Positions 1 to 8,318 of a stretch of 64,000 nt of DNA are shown one piece after another. The notes under the pieces were generated by a model that saw only the letters and a program-made list of their open reading frames with translations, was not told the DNA's origin and did no database searches. The DNA is from Cuneatibacter sp. NSJ-177. Its GTDB lineage: Bacteria; Bacillota; Clostridia; Lachnospirales; Lachnospiraceae. Position numbers and translations under genes: made by a program. The DNA lies in NCBI RefSeq assembly GCF_022867805.1, contig NZ_JALIFO010000006.1, positions 1-64,000 on the forward strand, in the 5' to 3' direction. Position 1 is the first letter of the stretch, and each line of letters opens with the position of its first letter.

Positions 1-30
1 TGGCTTTAACTGTACCATGTAGGTAAAATA

Positions 31-143
31 TTATCCGAGGAAATCTTCTTGAAAGCCTTTACGGATGGTGCTTTTTAAGAATTTCCTCGGATAATTGAAT
101 ATCTGGGATAATGCGCCCTATCCCAGAACTCGGATAGGGCGCA
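31..143 (+). other. oriT: oriT-like region with a RSF1010/MobQ-type nic core
   Basis: A perfect 14-bp inverted repeat (31-44 with 81-94) is followed by a 12-bp inverted repeat (112-123 with 132-143) containing TAATGCGCCCTA. This resembles the nic core of MobQ-type plasmids (TAAGTGCG/CCCT in RSF1010), with one base fewer. By analogy the nick would fall between 115 and 116. The relaxase encoded 600 bp downstream is of the MobA/MobL (MobQ) family, which fits. The assignment is inference from motif and context; a transcription terminator is less likely because neither hairpin is followed by a T run. Confidence 0.5.
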
Positions 144-247
144 CTTCTATACATAGTCCATAGACCATGTATCGTGCGTCCTGCGGAGCCGCCCCCTGAC
201 CGCCGATAGAATCCGCTGTCCGGGAGCCTGCGTCGCTTTGCTCCGTA

Positions 248-283
248 CAAGGGGGCTACACCCCCTTGCGCCGCTTAAGCGGC
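248..283. repeat. two adjacent strong hairpins upstream of the mobilization genes
   Basis: An 8-bp inverted repeat with a 5-nt loop (248-255 with 261-268, CAAGGGGG/CCCCCTTG) is followed almost at once by a 14-bp perfect palindrome (270-283, GCCGCTTAAGCGGC). No T run follows, so a terminator is doubtful. They may be part of the transfer origin or of relaxase-operon control. Apart from these and the oriT-like segment, I see no gene in 1-419. Confidence 0.5.
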
Positions 284-419
284 TATCCCCTGTGTCCTTT
301 GTGTCTGCGACAACCCGTTACCGGCCTGTCACATCCGCAAAGGCTGATAGATGAATACCGACACTTGACCGTTATCCATACGGTCTTTTCTTATCCCATA
401 GCAAAGGAGGGATTGTCAC

Positions 420-737
420 ATGAATAAATCACTGGAAGAATTACAAAAGGAATACGAGGAAAACACCGCCAAGCTGGAACAGGAACGTCGTAAGCTGCGC
501 CGTCTGGAAAACCGAAAATCTTACTTTGAAAGCGGCTCCCGCAAGCAGCGCAGCCACCGGCTCATTACCCGTGGGGCGGCGATAGAGAGCGTCATGCCGG
601 AAGTGAAGATACTGACCGAGCAGGAATTTTATTCCCTGATGGAACGCATATCCCAATGGCAGCCAGTTCAGAACATGGTGCGGTTGACCGTTGAGAAGTA
701 CAATCAGCCGCCAGTCAGCCCAAAGGACGGTGACTGA
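420..737 (+). CDS. DUF3847 family small protein of a mobile element
   Basis: A 105-residue protein with a charged coiled-coil-like N-terminus (about residues 5-35, rich in Glu, Lys and Arg) and a short C-terminal part. Such proteins are known immediately upstream of MobA/MobL relaxases in Clostridia elements. The start at 420 has an AAAGGAGG ribosome binding site at 402-409. Its stop lies 2 bp before the relaxase start, so the two are probably translated together. The function is not established; an accessory role in relaxosome formation or relaxase control is an inference from position only. Confidence 0.75.
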   Translation: MNKSLEELQKEYEENTAKLEQERRKLRRLENRKSYFESGSRKQRSHRLITRGAAIESVMPEVKILTEQEFYSLMERISQWQPVQNMVRLTVEKYNQPPVSPKDGD

Positions 738-739
738 CA

Positions 740-2209
740 ATGGCGCTGTATCATTTGACGGTCAATCAGATCAAACGCAGCGCCGGACAGAGCGCCATTG
801 CCGCCGCAGCCTACCGAGCCGGGGAACGGCTTTACAGTGATTACTACGGCGAGTACAGCGACTACACCCACAAGGGCGGCGTGATCTGTTCCGAGATTAT
901 TTTGCCGCCCCATGCCCCGCCGGAGTACCAAGATCGGGCAACCTTGTGGAATACGGTGGAACAGGTGGAGAAGCACCCAAAAGCGCAGCTTGCATATAGC
1001 TTTGATGTTGCTTTGCAGAATGAGCTGTCAATGGAGGAAAATATCGGGCTGGCGAGGGAGTTTGTACGGCGCTGTTTGGTAGATCGAGGCATGATTGCCG
1101 ATCTTGCCATTCACGCCCCAGACAAGGAGGACGGCGGCATCCCCAACCCACATTTCCATGTCATGACGATCATGCGCCCCCTCAATCCAGACGGTACATG
1201 GGGACAGAAGCAGCGCCGGGAATATGTCCTTGACAATGCGGGCAACAGGGTACTGGATGAAGCCGGAAAACCAATATTCAACGCCGTACCTACCACCGAC
1301 TGGGGCAGCCCGGAAACATTGGAAGAATGGCGGGAAACATGGTGCCGGATGGTGAATGAGAAGTTTGCGGAAAAGGGGCTGGACGTCCGCATCGACCACC
1401 GCTCCTATGTGCGGCAAGGGCTTGACCTGATCCCCACCGTCCATGAGGGGCCGACGGTTCGGCAGATGGAAGCAAAGGGCATCCGCACTGACAAAGGCGA
1501 GCTGAACCGCTGGATCAAAGCAACTAACCGGCTCATGCTGGATGTAAAGAGGAAAATCAAATCCCTGTTCGGCTGGATTGCGGAGGTCAAAGAGGAACTT
1601 TCCAAGCCTAAGACGCCGAGCCTTGCCGACCTGCTGATCTTCTATTATGAGGACAGGAACGCCGGGGCATGGAGCCAGAGAGCTAAGGGGAAGAACCTGA
1701 AAGAGTTTTCGGAAGCGGTCAATTACCTGATGGAAAATAAACTGCTGTCACTGGAAGCATTGGAAGCCCGTCTTTCGTCCGTCAGCACAGAGTTTGACGC
1801 ATTGAGCGGCGCTATGAAGTCTAAATCAGCCCGGATGAAAGAATTGCAGGAGCTGATACGGCAGGGCGAGAACTACAAACGGTTGAAGCCGATATATGAC
1901 GAGCTGAACGGCATCAAGTGGAAAAAGCAGCGGGAGAAATTTGAAACAGCCCACGATGCAGACCTGCGGCTGTTCTACACCGCCCGCCGCATTTTGAAAG
2001 AGAAGCTGGACGGCAAGCTGGTGACGTTACCCGCATGGAAGCTGGAATATAACCGGCTGCAAGCGGAGTACGCCGAGCTGTCCCCGCAGTATAAGCTTCT
2101 CCGGGAGGATTTGCTGAAAATGCGCCGGGTACAGCATTGTATTGACCGGGCATTGGAGCAGCGGCAGACACAGGAGCCGTCGAGAAAGAAACACGATATG
2201 GAACTTTGA
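740..2209 (+). CDS. mobA: MobA/MobL family relaxase
   Basis: A 489-residue relaxase that should nick the element at oriT, stay bound to the 5' end and lead single-stranded DNA transfer. The N-terminus begins with the family's typical MALYHLTVNQIKR stretch, and the HUH metal-binding motif is visible near residues 136-140 (NPHFH). The catalytic tyrosine is probably among the early tyrosines (YHLT or AAYRAGE). The C-terminal third is charged and helical. It follows the DUF3847 gene by 2 bp. The length is usual for MobQ-type relaxases of clostridial elements. Coupling protein and mating-pore genes are not seen here and may lie to the left of the window or be provided in trans. Confidence 0.92.
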   Translation: MALYHLTVNQIKRSAGQSAIAAAAYRAGERLYSDYYGEYSDYTHKGGVICSEIILPPHAPPEYQDRATLWNTVEQVEKHPKAQLAYSFDVALQNELSMEENIGLAREFVRRCLVDRGMIADLAIHAPDKEDGGIPNPHFHVMTIMRPLNPDGTWGQKQRREYVLDNAGNRVLDEAGKPIFNAVPTTDWGSPETLEEWRETWCRMVNEKFAEKGLDVRIDHRSYVRQGLDLIPTVHEGPTVRQMEAKGIRTDKGELNRWIKATNRLMLDVKRKIKSLFGWIAEVKEELSKPKTPSLADLLIFYYEDRNAGAWSQRAKGKNLKEFSEAVNYLMENKLLSLEALEARLSSVSTEFDALSGAMKSKSARMKELQELIRQGENYKRLKPIYDELNGIKWKKQREKFETAHDADLRLFYTARRILKEKLDGKLVTLPAWKLEYNRLQAEYAELSPQYKLLREDLLKMRRVQHCIDRALEQRQTQEPSRKKHDMEL

Positions 2210-2257
2210 CACAACCGGCAGTTTTCAGGCTACCGGCATTTTTATGGGAGGAAGCAT

Positions 2258-2989
2258 TTGAATGTATTTGAAGCGGTGAAGCAGTCCGTCACCACCCGGC
2301 AGGCTGCTTCTTTCTATGGAATACGGGTGGGCAGAAACGGTATGGCCTGCTGTCCGTTCCACAATGACCGGACGCCGAGCATGAAAGTGGACAGCCGCTA
2401 TTACTGCTTCGGCTGCGGCGCTTCCGGGGATGTGATCGACTTTGCCGCTTCGCTGCATGGTTTGGGAAAGCGGGAAGCCGCCGTCAGACTTGCGGAGGAT
2501 TTTTCAATTCCCTATGACGATATAAAACTCACCGACAGGAAGCGGCGCAGACCACCGCCCCGCCAAAAGACAGCCGATCAAAGATTTAGGGAAGCTGAAC
2601 AGCATTGTTTCCGGGTATTGTGCGATTATCTGCACCTGTTGGAACGCTGGAAAACCGAATACGCCCCACAGCCGCAGGATGCCGTCTGGCATCCTCTTTT
2701 TGTGGAAGCATTGCAGAGAATTGATTATGTAGAATATCTGCTGGATATTTTGCTGTTTGGAGAATTGGAAGAAAAAGCGGCGCTGCTCGCCGAACAGGGA
2801 AAGAGGGTGATTGAGATTGAACGACGAATTTCAGAGCTTGCCGCCGGCGGCGCAGGAAGCGGTCAGGCGGACAATGGATTTAATGGAATCGGCGCAGACT
2901 ACGGAGGAAATCAAAGAAATGCTGGAGGGAACGCAGAAAGGCGGCGTGAAGAACAGCATCAAAAACTGTCTGACGGTGTTCCAGCGTGA
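2258..2989 (+). CDS. CHC2 zinc-finger primase-like protein
   Basis: A 243-residue protein whose first 70 residues are a DnaG-type CHC2 zinc finger (CCPFH...YYCFGCGASGD) that would bind single-stranded DNA. No Toprim catalytic domain follows, so it is probably a primase accessory or stand-alone DNA-binding module of the element. TTG at 2258 is the start because GGGAGG precedes it at 2246-2251. Its last 178 bp overlap the following VapE-like reading frame. The Gly/Gln-rich tail beyond about residue 190 reads poorly as protein and may be a readthrough of coding sequence that belongs to the next gene. Confidence 0.8.
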   Translation: MNVFEAVKQSVTTRQAASFYGIRVGRNGMACCPFHNDRTPSMKVDSRYYCFGCGASGDVIDFAASLHGLGKREAAVRLAEDFSIPYDDIKLTDRKRRRPPPRQKTADQRFREAEQHCFRVLCDYLHLLERWKTEYAPQPQDAVWHPLFVEALQRIDYVEYLLDILLFGELEEKAALLAEQGKRVIEIERRISELAAGGAGSGQADNGFNGIGADYGGNQRNAGGNAERRREEQHQKLSDGVPA

Positions 2990-4182
2990 CCCGCTGCTGC
3001 GTGGGGCCATCAGCTATAATATTCTCTCCGAGCGGGTAGATATTGTGAAACCGTTGGGATGGGAGCGAACCGGTTCCGCGCTGACCGATATGGATATGAA
3101 ATATCTGCTTCTGTATCTGGAAGAACACTACGGGCTTACCAGTGAGAAGAAAGTGGAAAACGCTATCCAGATCGTAGCCAACGAGAACCGCTACCATCCT
3201 GTCAGGGATTATCTGAACGGCCTGCAATGGGATGGAACAGAGCGCATCCGTTATGCCCTGCTCCACTTTCTGGGAGCCGATACAGACGATTATACCTTTG
3301 AAGCCCTGAAGCTGTTTATGATGGGAGCAATCCGGCGGGTATTTCAGCCGGGGAGCAAGTTTGAGGTCATGCTCTGTCTGGTAGGTGGTCAGGGAGCCGG
3401 GAAATCCACCTTTTTCCGACTGCTGGCAGTCAAGGACGATTGGTTTTCCGATGATTTGAAGAAGCTGGACGATGAAAACGTATATCGGAAGTTGCAAGGG
3501 CATTGGATCATGGAAATGTCGGAGATGATTGCCACCGCCAACGCCAGAAGCATTGAGGAAATCAAGTCGTTTCTAAGCCGCCAGAAAGAAACCTACAAAG
3601 TGCCGTATGAAACCCACCCGGCAGACCGGCTCCGTCAATGCGTGTTTGGAGGAACCACCAACCGGCAGGACTTTCTGCCCCGTGACCGTGTACCCGGAAC
3701 GGGCGGAGGTTCACATACTGGACGATGAAGCAACTTCAAGAGCGTATATCGACCAGATGTGGGCGGAAGCCATGACGATCTATCGCGGCGGCAGATACAA
3801 GCTGTCTTTCAGTGCGGAGATGAACGCTTACCTGAAAGCTCACCAGCAGGATTTTATGCAGGAGGACACGCAGGCCGGTATGATCTACGCCTATTTGGAG
3901 GACAACACCGGCGAGCGGGTATGCTCCAAGCAGCTTTATGAGGAAGCGTTAGGGAACTGCAATCCCCCGGCAGAATGGGAAACACGGGCGATCTGCGAGA
4001 TCATGAACACCGGCATTGCAAACGGCAGCATACGGGGCTGGACGGCTTACAAAAGCCCCAAGCGGTATAAGAAGTACGGTTCCCAAAAAGGTTGGGAGCG
4101 TGTCAACCAGCCCCCAGCGGACGAGGATGGTTTTCGGGAGATCACGGAGGAAGAAGCCCGGCAGATGGAGCTTCCCTTTTGA
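2811..4182 (+). pseudogene. VapE-like P-loop ATPase/helicase, broken by a frameshifting deletion
   Basis: The first frame (2811-3728) encodes 305 residues of a virulence-associated E family protein, with a Walker A motif GGQGAGKST near residues 192-200. The second frame, in phase from about 3676 to 4182, carries the rest of the same family and ends in MELPF. The family normally reads FLPRDRxGNRRFxPVTVYPERAEVHIL; here the GNRRF segment is missing and the frame changes inside CCCCGTGACCGTG at about 3676-3688. This looks like a deletion between two short direct copies of CCCGTGACCG. The first part would end early after GGGSHTGR. Such proteins act in replication of phages and integrative elements. 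The start is probably TTG 2811 behind AGAGGGTG, with TTG 2817 possible. Confidence 0.8.
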
Positions 4183-4192
4183 AAAAGCTCCC

Positions 4193-4377
4193 GGTTGACA
4201 GTTTGGTTGACGCTTCGGTTGACTGCCGGTTGACAGGAAAAAGCCTGATATTTGGGGCATTTCTCTCCTTTGTCAACCATGTCAACCAAGAAATCAAAGA
4301 AAAGTTAAAATAGAAAAATAGAGAGCCTGCGGATTGTTTTCAAAGTCTTTTATGCCGGTTGACACGGTTTGGTTGAC
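4193..4377. repeat. iteron-like cluster of GGTTGAC repeats
   Basis: The heptamer GGTTGAC occurs at 4193, 4205, 4217 and 4228 (spacings 12, 12 and 11 bp, close to one helical turn), in inverted form GTCAACC at 4272 and 4281, and again at 4357 and 4371. This occupies most of the 336-bp gap between the VapE-like remnant and the excisionase gene. Regular helical spacing suggests cooperative binding of a protein, such as a replication initiator, integrase accessory factor or repressor. No gene is credible in this gap. Also present at 4455-4472 is a palindrome, GGATATGCTTGCATATCC. Confidence 0.55.
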
Positions 4378-4518
4378 ATTGGGATATTCCGCATCACACC
4401 AGCCTGACATTTCCTTGTCGGGCATATTTCATTTGCGTGGGCAACGAGCCAAGCGGATATGCTTGCATATCCATTTGGCGACTGCCGCGACAACGTCAGT
4501 TTATGGAGGTAAATGCCT

Positions 4519-4713
4519 ATGAAAGAAATCCCTATTTGGGAAAAGAGTAATCTTAGTCTGGAAGAAGCGGCAGCCTATTCCGGGATTGGAGTAAATAAAC
4601 TGCGGGACATAACTAACGATGAAAATTGTCGGTTTGTTTTGTGGGTAGGAAATAAGCGATTGATAAAGCGACGCCTGTTTGACCAGTATATCGAACAGGC
4701 GTATTCCATCTAA
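4519..4713 (+). CDS. xis: Tn916-type excisionase
   Basis: A 64-residue basic protein of the excisionase/MerR-like winged-helix type (LSLEEAAAYSGIG, then a conserved RRLFDQYIEQ end), as found next to integrases of Tn916/Tn1549-like elements. It would bend the element ends and steer the integrase toward excision. ATG 4519 is preferred over in-frame ATG 4513 because GGAGG at 4505-4509 is then 9 bp away instead of 3. It lies 100 bp upstream of the integrase gene. Confidence 0.85.
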   Translation: MKEIPIWEKSNLSLEEAAAYSGIGVNKLRDITNDENCRFVLWVGNKRLIKRRLFDQYIEQAYSI

Positions 4714-4812
4714 CACTATCTTTTGCAAATAAGTGATGTAAAATGCGGCTTTGATATGATACAATGAATGTGTCATATCAAGGCTCTTTCCATCACGGAA
4801 AGGAGTTTGACA

Positions 4813-6012
4813 ATGTCCGAGAAACGCAAAGACCATAAAGGAAGAATCCTGCGGACAGGAGAGAGCCAGAGAAAAGACCTGATTTATCAATATCGGTACA
4901 CAGATATTCGCGGAAAGCGGCAGACCGTTTATTCCTCTGATTTGAAAGAACTGCGGGAAAAGGAAAAAGCAATTCAGAAGCAGCTTGATGAGGGGATTGA
5001 CTATGCCGCCGGAGCAATTACCGTGATTGCCCTTTTGGAGCGGTATATCAGTTTGAAACAGGGCGTGCGCTACAACACGAAAGTCGGTTACAATTTTGTG
5101 CTGAATCTGATTAAGAAAGAAGATTTCGGCTATCGGCAGATAAGGGATATTAAGGTATCAGACGCACAGCAATGGATTATGAAGCTGCACAATGACGGCA
5201 AGGGATATAGCACAATTACCAGTGTCCGGGGCGTTGTCAAGCCAGCCTTTCAAATGGCATACAATGAGGACATTATCCACAGAAATCCCTTTGACTTCAA
5301 ATTGGTAGACGTTGTACCCAACGATTCGCAGAAACGGATTGCCATGACAGAGGAACAGCAGAAAATCTGGATGAGCTATATCCGGGAGGATAAGACCTAT
5401 GCCAAGTATTATGACGAATTTGTCGTATTGTTGGGAACGGGTATGCGTGTCAGCGAGTTTTGCGGCTTGACTAAAAGCGATTTGGATTTTGAAAATCGGA
5501 AAATCCGGGTAGACCACCAGCTTGTCCGGGAACGGGGCGGAAAATATTACGTTGAGAAAACCAAGACGGAATGTGGCTGCCGTTTTATCCCCATGACAGA
5601 GGAAGTCTATCAAAGTCTGAAAAATATTCTTGCCAATCGCCGGAAAATGAAAACGGAGATCATCGTGGACGGATATAGCGGCTTTATTCTGATTGATAAA
5701 GACTGTCACCCGAAAGTAGCCTTGCATATCGAGAATGAAATGCGGTGGGCTATGAAAAAGTACAGAAAGCTGTACCCGGATAAGCCATTGCCAAACATCA
5801 CGCCCCATGTGTTCCGGCATACGTTCTGCACGAATATGGCAAACAAAGGCATGGATATTAAAACCTTGCAGTATGTCATGGGACATTCTGATGTGGGAGT
5901 GACGCTGAATGTTTATACCCATGCAAGCTATGACCGGGCAGCGGAGCAGATGACAAAAATCATCGACTTGAGCGAACAACGAGGAAAACACCTTGCTTGC
6001 AAGTGTGTTTGA
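4813..6012 (+). CDS. int: Tn916-family tyrosine integrase
   Basis: A 399-residue site-specific recombinase that would integrate and excise the element. It has an N-terminal arm-type DNA-binding domain, a SAM-like core-binding domain (about residues 70-150) and a catalytic domain with the Arg of TGMRVSEFCGL, the HVFRHTF box, the MGHSDV His and a tyrosine in NVYTHAS. An upstream ATG at 4768 exists, but ATG 4813 has the ribosome binding site (AAAGGAG at 4798-4805). The length matches Tn916/Tn1549-type integrases (about 400). It is the last gene of the element, close to the attachment end. Confidence 0.95.
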   Translation: MSEKRKDHKGRILRTGESQRKDLIYQYRYTDIRGKRQTVYSSDLKELREKEKAIQKQLDEGIDYAAGAITVIALLERYISLKQGVRYNTKVGYNFVLNLIKKEDFGYRQIRDIKVSDAQQWIMKLHNDGKGYSTITSVRGVVKPAFQMAYNEDIIHRNPFDFKLVDVVPNDSQKRIAMTEEQQKIWMSYIREDKTYAKYYDEFVVLLGTGMRVSEFCGLTKSDLDFENRKIRVDHQLVRERGGKYYVEKTKTECGCRFIPMTEEVYQSLKNILANRRKMKTEIIVDGYSGFILIDKDCHPKVALHIENEMRWAMKKYRKLYPDKPLPNITPHVFRHTFCTNMANKGMDIKTLQYVMGHSDVGVTLNVYTHASYDRAAEQMTKIIDLSEQRGKHLACKCV

Positions 6013-6250
6013 CGACTGCCGGACAACGCAGGCAAAGCCTGCGTGTAAGGGAAGCGGTACGCAAGCTAAGCAGAGAAAATCAGGCTGAAATTGAACAGAG
6101 TTACTACACCATTTACTACACCATTTGCCCGTGAATTTGCGTAGAATTACATAGAAAAGCGTAGGTTTGGGGCAAAAAGCAAAATTGAAGAAAAGTGCCA
6201 AAAAGCTTGAAATATCAAGGTTTGTAGGCTTATGAAAGGATATATTCAAG
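6013..6250. other. right end of the mobile element, with integrase-site-like repeats
   Basis: This 238-bp stretch holds a GCAGGC-AAA-GCCTGC hairpin (about 6029-6043), a tandem 12-bp repeat TTACTACACCAT (6101-6112 and 6113-6124), and a motif at 6011-6028 (GACGACTGCCGGACAACG) nearly repeated upstream of xis at 4479-4496. Such repeats are typical of arm-binding sites for Tn916-type integrases. The attachment core itself cannot be fixed without the left end of the element, which is outside the window. Downstream, the sequence turns into ordinary chromosomal housekeeping genes. Confidence 0.5.
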
Positions 6251-6721
6251 ATGATAAAAATACTTTTTATCTGCCACGGCAACATCTGCCGCTCCCCCAT
6301 GGCAGAGTTCGTATTCCTCAATCTAGTAAAAAAGGCCGGTTGCGAATCCGAGTTTGAAATCGATTCCGCCGCCACCAGCCGGGAGGAGATCGGAAATCCC
6401 GTACACCCCGGAACCCTCCGGAAGCTGGCAGAGCAGGGTGTCCCGGTCCGGGAACACCGCGCCCGCCAGATGACACGCCAGGATTATCAGAAATACGATT
6501 ATCTGATCGGCATGGACGCTCAGAATCTTCGCAATATGCTGCGAATTTTGGGCGGAGATCCGGAGGGAAAGGTGAAGCTCTTGCTGGATTTCACCGGGAA
6601 TCCCAGGGACATTGCGGATCCTTGGTATACCGGGAATTTTGACGCGACCTATGAGGATATCCGGGAGGGATGCGAAGCGCTTTTGAGGAAAATGGAAAAA
6701 AGTTTTTTGACGGAACATTGA
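6251..6721 (+). CDS. low molecular weight protein tyrosine phosphatase
   Basis: A 156-residue cytoplasmic phosphatase. The active-site P-loop is intact near the N-terminus (residues 8-14, CHGNICR followed by SPMAEF), and the general-acid loop appears as DPWYTG near residue 120. In Gram-positive bacteria such enzymes usually remove phosphate from tyrosines of kinases controlling capsule or exopolysaccharide synthesis, but no tyrosine kinase gene is nearby, so the substrate is unknown. It is the first chromosomal gene after the integrated element. A GAAAGG ribosome binding site precedes ATG 6251. Confidence 0.92.
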   Translation: MIKILFICHGNICRSPMAEFVFLNLVKKAGCESEFEIDSAATSREEIGNPVHPGTLRKLAEQGVPVREHRARQMTRQDYQKYDYLIGMDAQNLRNMLRILGGDPEGKVKLLLDFTGNPRDIADPWYTGNFDATYEDIREGCEALLRKMEKSFLTEH

Positions 6722-6790
6722 CAGGAAACGGGAAAACCGATACTATGAAAGAGAGTAAAAAATTAACAAAAGGACATACAGGAGGATACG

Positions 6791-8098
6791 ATGAAACAAG
6801 ACATGATTGTGATCTTGGACTTGGGAAGTACGGAAAATACAGTCCTTGCACGGGCGATCCGGGCATTGGGCGTGTACAGTGAAATTTATCCCCATGATAT
6901 CACAGCGAAAGAATTGGCGGCCCTGCCCAATGTAAAGGGAATCGTGATCAACGGCGGCCCCAACCATATAGTAGACGGCGTTCGGATCGACGTTTGGCCG
7001 GAAATTTATGAAATGGGAATCCCGGTTATGGCCGCTGCCCATGAGCTGGCCAAGTGTGAGCGACAGATTGCCGCATGGCCCGAATCGGAGGAGGCGTGTA
7101 AGGAGGCTCTGAGGCCTTTTGTCTTCGATGTATGCAAAGCTGAGGCAAATTGGAACATGAAAAATTTTGTTGCCGATCAGGTGGAGTTGGTCCGGCAGCA
7201 GGTTGGGGATAAAAAGGTTCTGCTGGCTCTGTCCGGCGGCGTGGACAGCTCCGTGGTGGCCGCCCTCTTGGTCAAAGCCATCGGCAAACAGCTGACCTGC
7301 GTCCATGTCAATCATGGTCTGATGCGGAAAGGTGAGTCGGAGAGCGTTGTCAATGTCTTCCGGAATCAGTTGGACGCGAATCTCGTTTATGTGGACGCTG
7401 TGGAGCGGTTTTTAGGAAAACTCGAAGGAGTGGCCGATCCGGAGCAGAAGCGGAAGATTATCGGCGCGGAGTTTATCCGTGTGTTTGAGGAAGAAGCCAG
7501 AAAGCTGGACGGCATCGATTTCCTGGCTCAGGGGACGATTTATCCGGATATCGTAGAGAGCGGCACCAAGACGGCAAAGACCGTAAAATCCCACCACAAC
7601 GTCGGTGGACTGCCCGAAGATCTGGATTTCCAGCTGGTGGAGCCTTTGCGCCAGCTGTTCAAGGATGAAGTGCGGGCTTGCGGCGTGGAGCTGGGCCTGC
7701 CCTACGAGATGGTATACCGCCAGCCTTTCCCCGGACCGGGTTTAGGCGTGCGCTGCCTGGGAGCGATTACGAGAGAGCGGCTGGAGGCGGTTCGGGAGTC
7801 CGACGCGATTCTCCGTGAGGAGTTTGCCAAAGCCGGACTGGACAAAAAGGTATGGCAGTATTTCACCATTGTACCGGATTTTAAATCCGTGGGTGTGAAG
7901 GACAATGCCAGATCCTTTGAGTACCCGGTCATCCTGCGGGCGGTCAACACCATCGATGCCATGACAGCCAGCATTGAGGAAGTGCCGTGGCCAATCCTCC
8001 AGACGATTACGAAGAGGATTCTCAGTGAAGTGAAGAACGTGAACCGTGTCTGCTATGACCTGTCGCCGAAGCCCTGCGCTACGATCGAGTGGGAATGA
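6791..8098 (+). CDS. guaA: GMP synthase with a shortened, catalytically dead glutaminase domain
   Basis: A 435-residue homologue of GMP synthase, which aminates XMP to GMP with ATP. The synthetase half is complete: PP-loop LSGGVDS at residues 147-153, the ATP-PPase body, and the C-terminal dimerization domain (KPCATIEWE end). The N-terminal class I glutamine amidotransferase half is only about 115 residues instead of about 195. Where active enzymes have GICYGMQ with the nucleophilic Cys, this one has MAAAHELAKC (residues 80-89), and the His-Glu pair region is gone. It should therefore depend on free ammonia or on a separate glutaminase. AGGAGG precedes ATG 6791. Whether a full-length guaA exists elsewhere is unknown. 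Confidence 0.9.
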   Translation: MKQDMIVILDLGSTENTVLARAIRALGVYSEIYPHDITAKELAALPNVKGIVINGGPNHIVDGVRIDVWPEIYEMGIPVMAAAHELAKCERQIAAWPESEEACKEALRPFVFDVCKAEANWNMKNFVADQVELVRQQVGDKKVLLALSGGVDSSVVAALLVKAIGKQLTCVHVNHGLMRKGESESVVNVFRNQLDANLVYVDAVERFLGKLEGVADPEQKRKIIGAEFIRVFEEEARKLDGIDFLAQGTIYPDIVESGTKTAKTVKSHHNVGGLPEDLDFQLVEPLRQLFKDEVRACGVELGLPYEMVYRQPFPGPGLGVRCLGAITRERLEAVRESDAILREEFAKAGLDKKVWQYFTIVPDFKSVGVKDNARSFEYPVILRAVNTIDAMTASIEEVPWPILQTITKRILSEVKNVNRVCYDLSPKPCATIEWE

Positions 8099-8214
8099 AG
8101 CAATAAGGAAATCTGCCGGGAGCCGGCCGGTTCCCCACCGGGGATGATTCCAGCTGCAATTCCGAACCTGGAAATAGCAATGGGAAAAAGTTTTCACAGC
8201 AATAATCAATACGG

Positions 8215-8241
8215 CCCTGCTGGTATTTTGAATCAGCAGGG
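8215..8241 (+). terminator. possible terminator hairpin after guaA
   Basis: An 8-bp perfect stem (CCCTGCTG at 8215-8222 with CAGCAGGG at 8234-8241) with an 11-nt loop. Only a weak T-containing tail follows (CTGATTCGTTTTG), so termination efficiency is uncertain. Confidence 0.4.
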
Positions 8242-8318
8242 CTGATTCGTTTTGAAATGCCTGGACGGAACAGAATAGCTAACCACCGCAAAAACTTATT
8301 ATAGGAGGAGGCCAAAAG

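Noticed and set aside
59-250. 63-residue minus-strand frame in the oriT region
   Set aside because: It covers inverted repeats, is rich in Arg and Gly, and has no recognisable homology or ribosome binding site.
2811-4182. VapE-like gene as evidence for a prophage
   Set aside because: It is surrounded by relaxase, DUF3847, CHC2 and Tn916-type recombination genes and no phage structural genes are seen, so it belongs to the integrative element.
4092-4313. 73-residue frame over the GGTTGAC repeats
   Set aside because: It overlaps the end of the VapE-like frame, lacks a ribosome binding site, and its sequence only mirrors the repeats.
5158-6375. 405-residue minus-strand frame opposite the integrase
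   Set aside because: It is the shadow of the integrase gene, shows no domain, and crosses the element end into the phosphatase gene.
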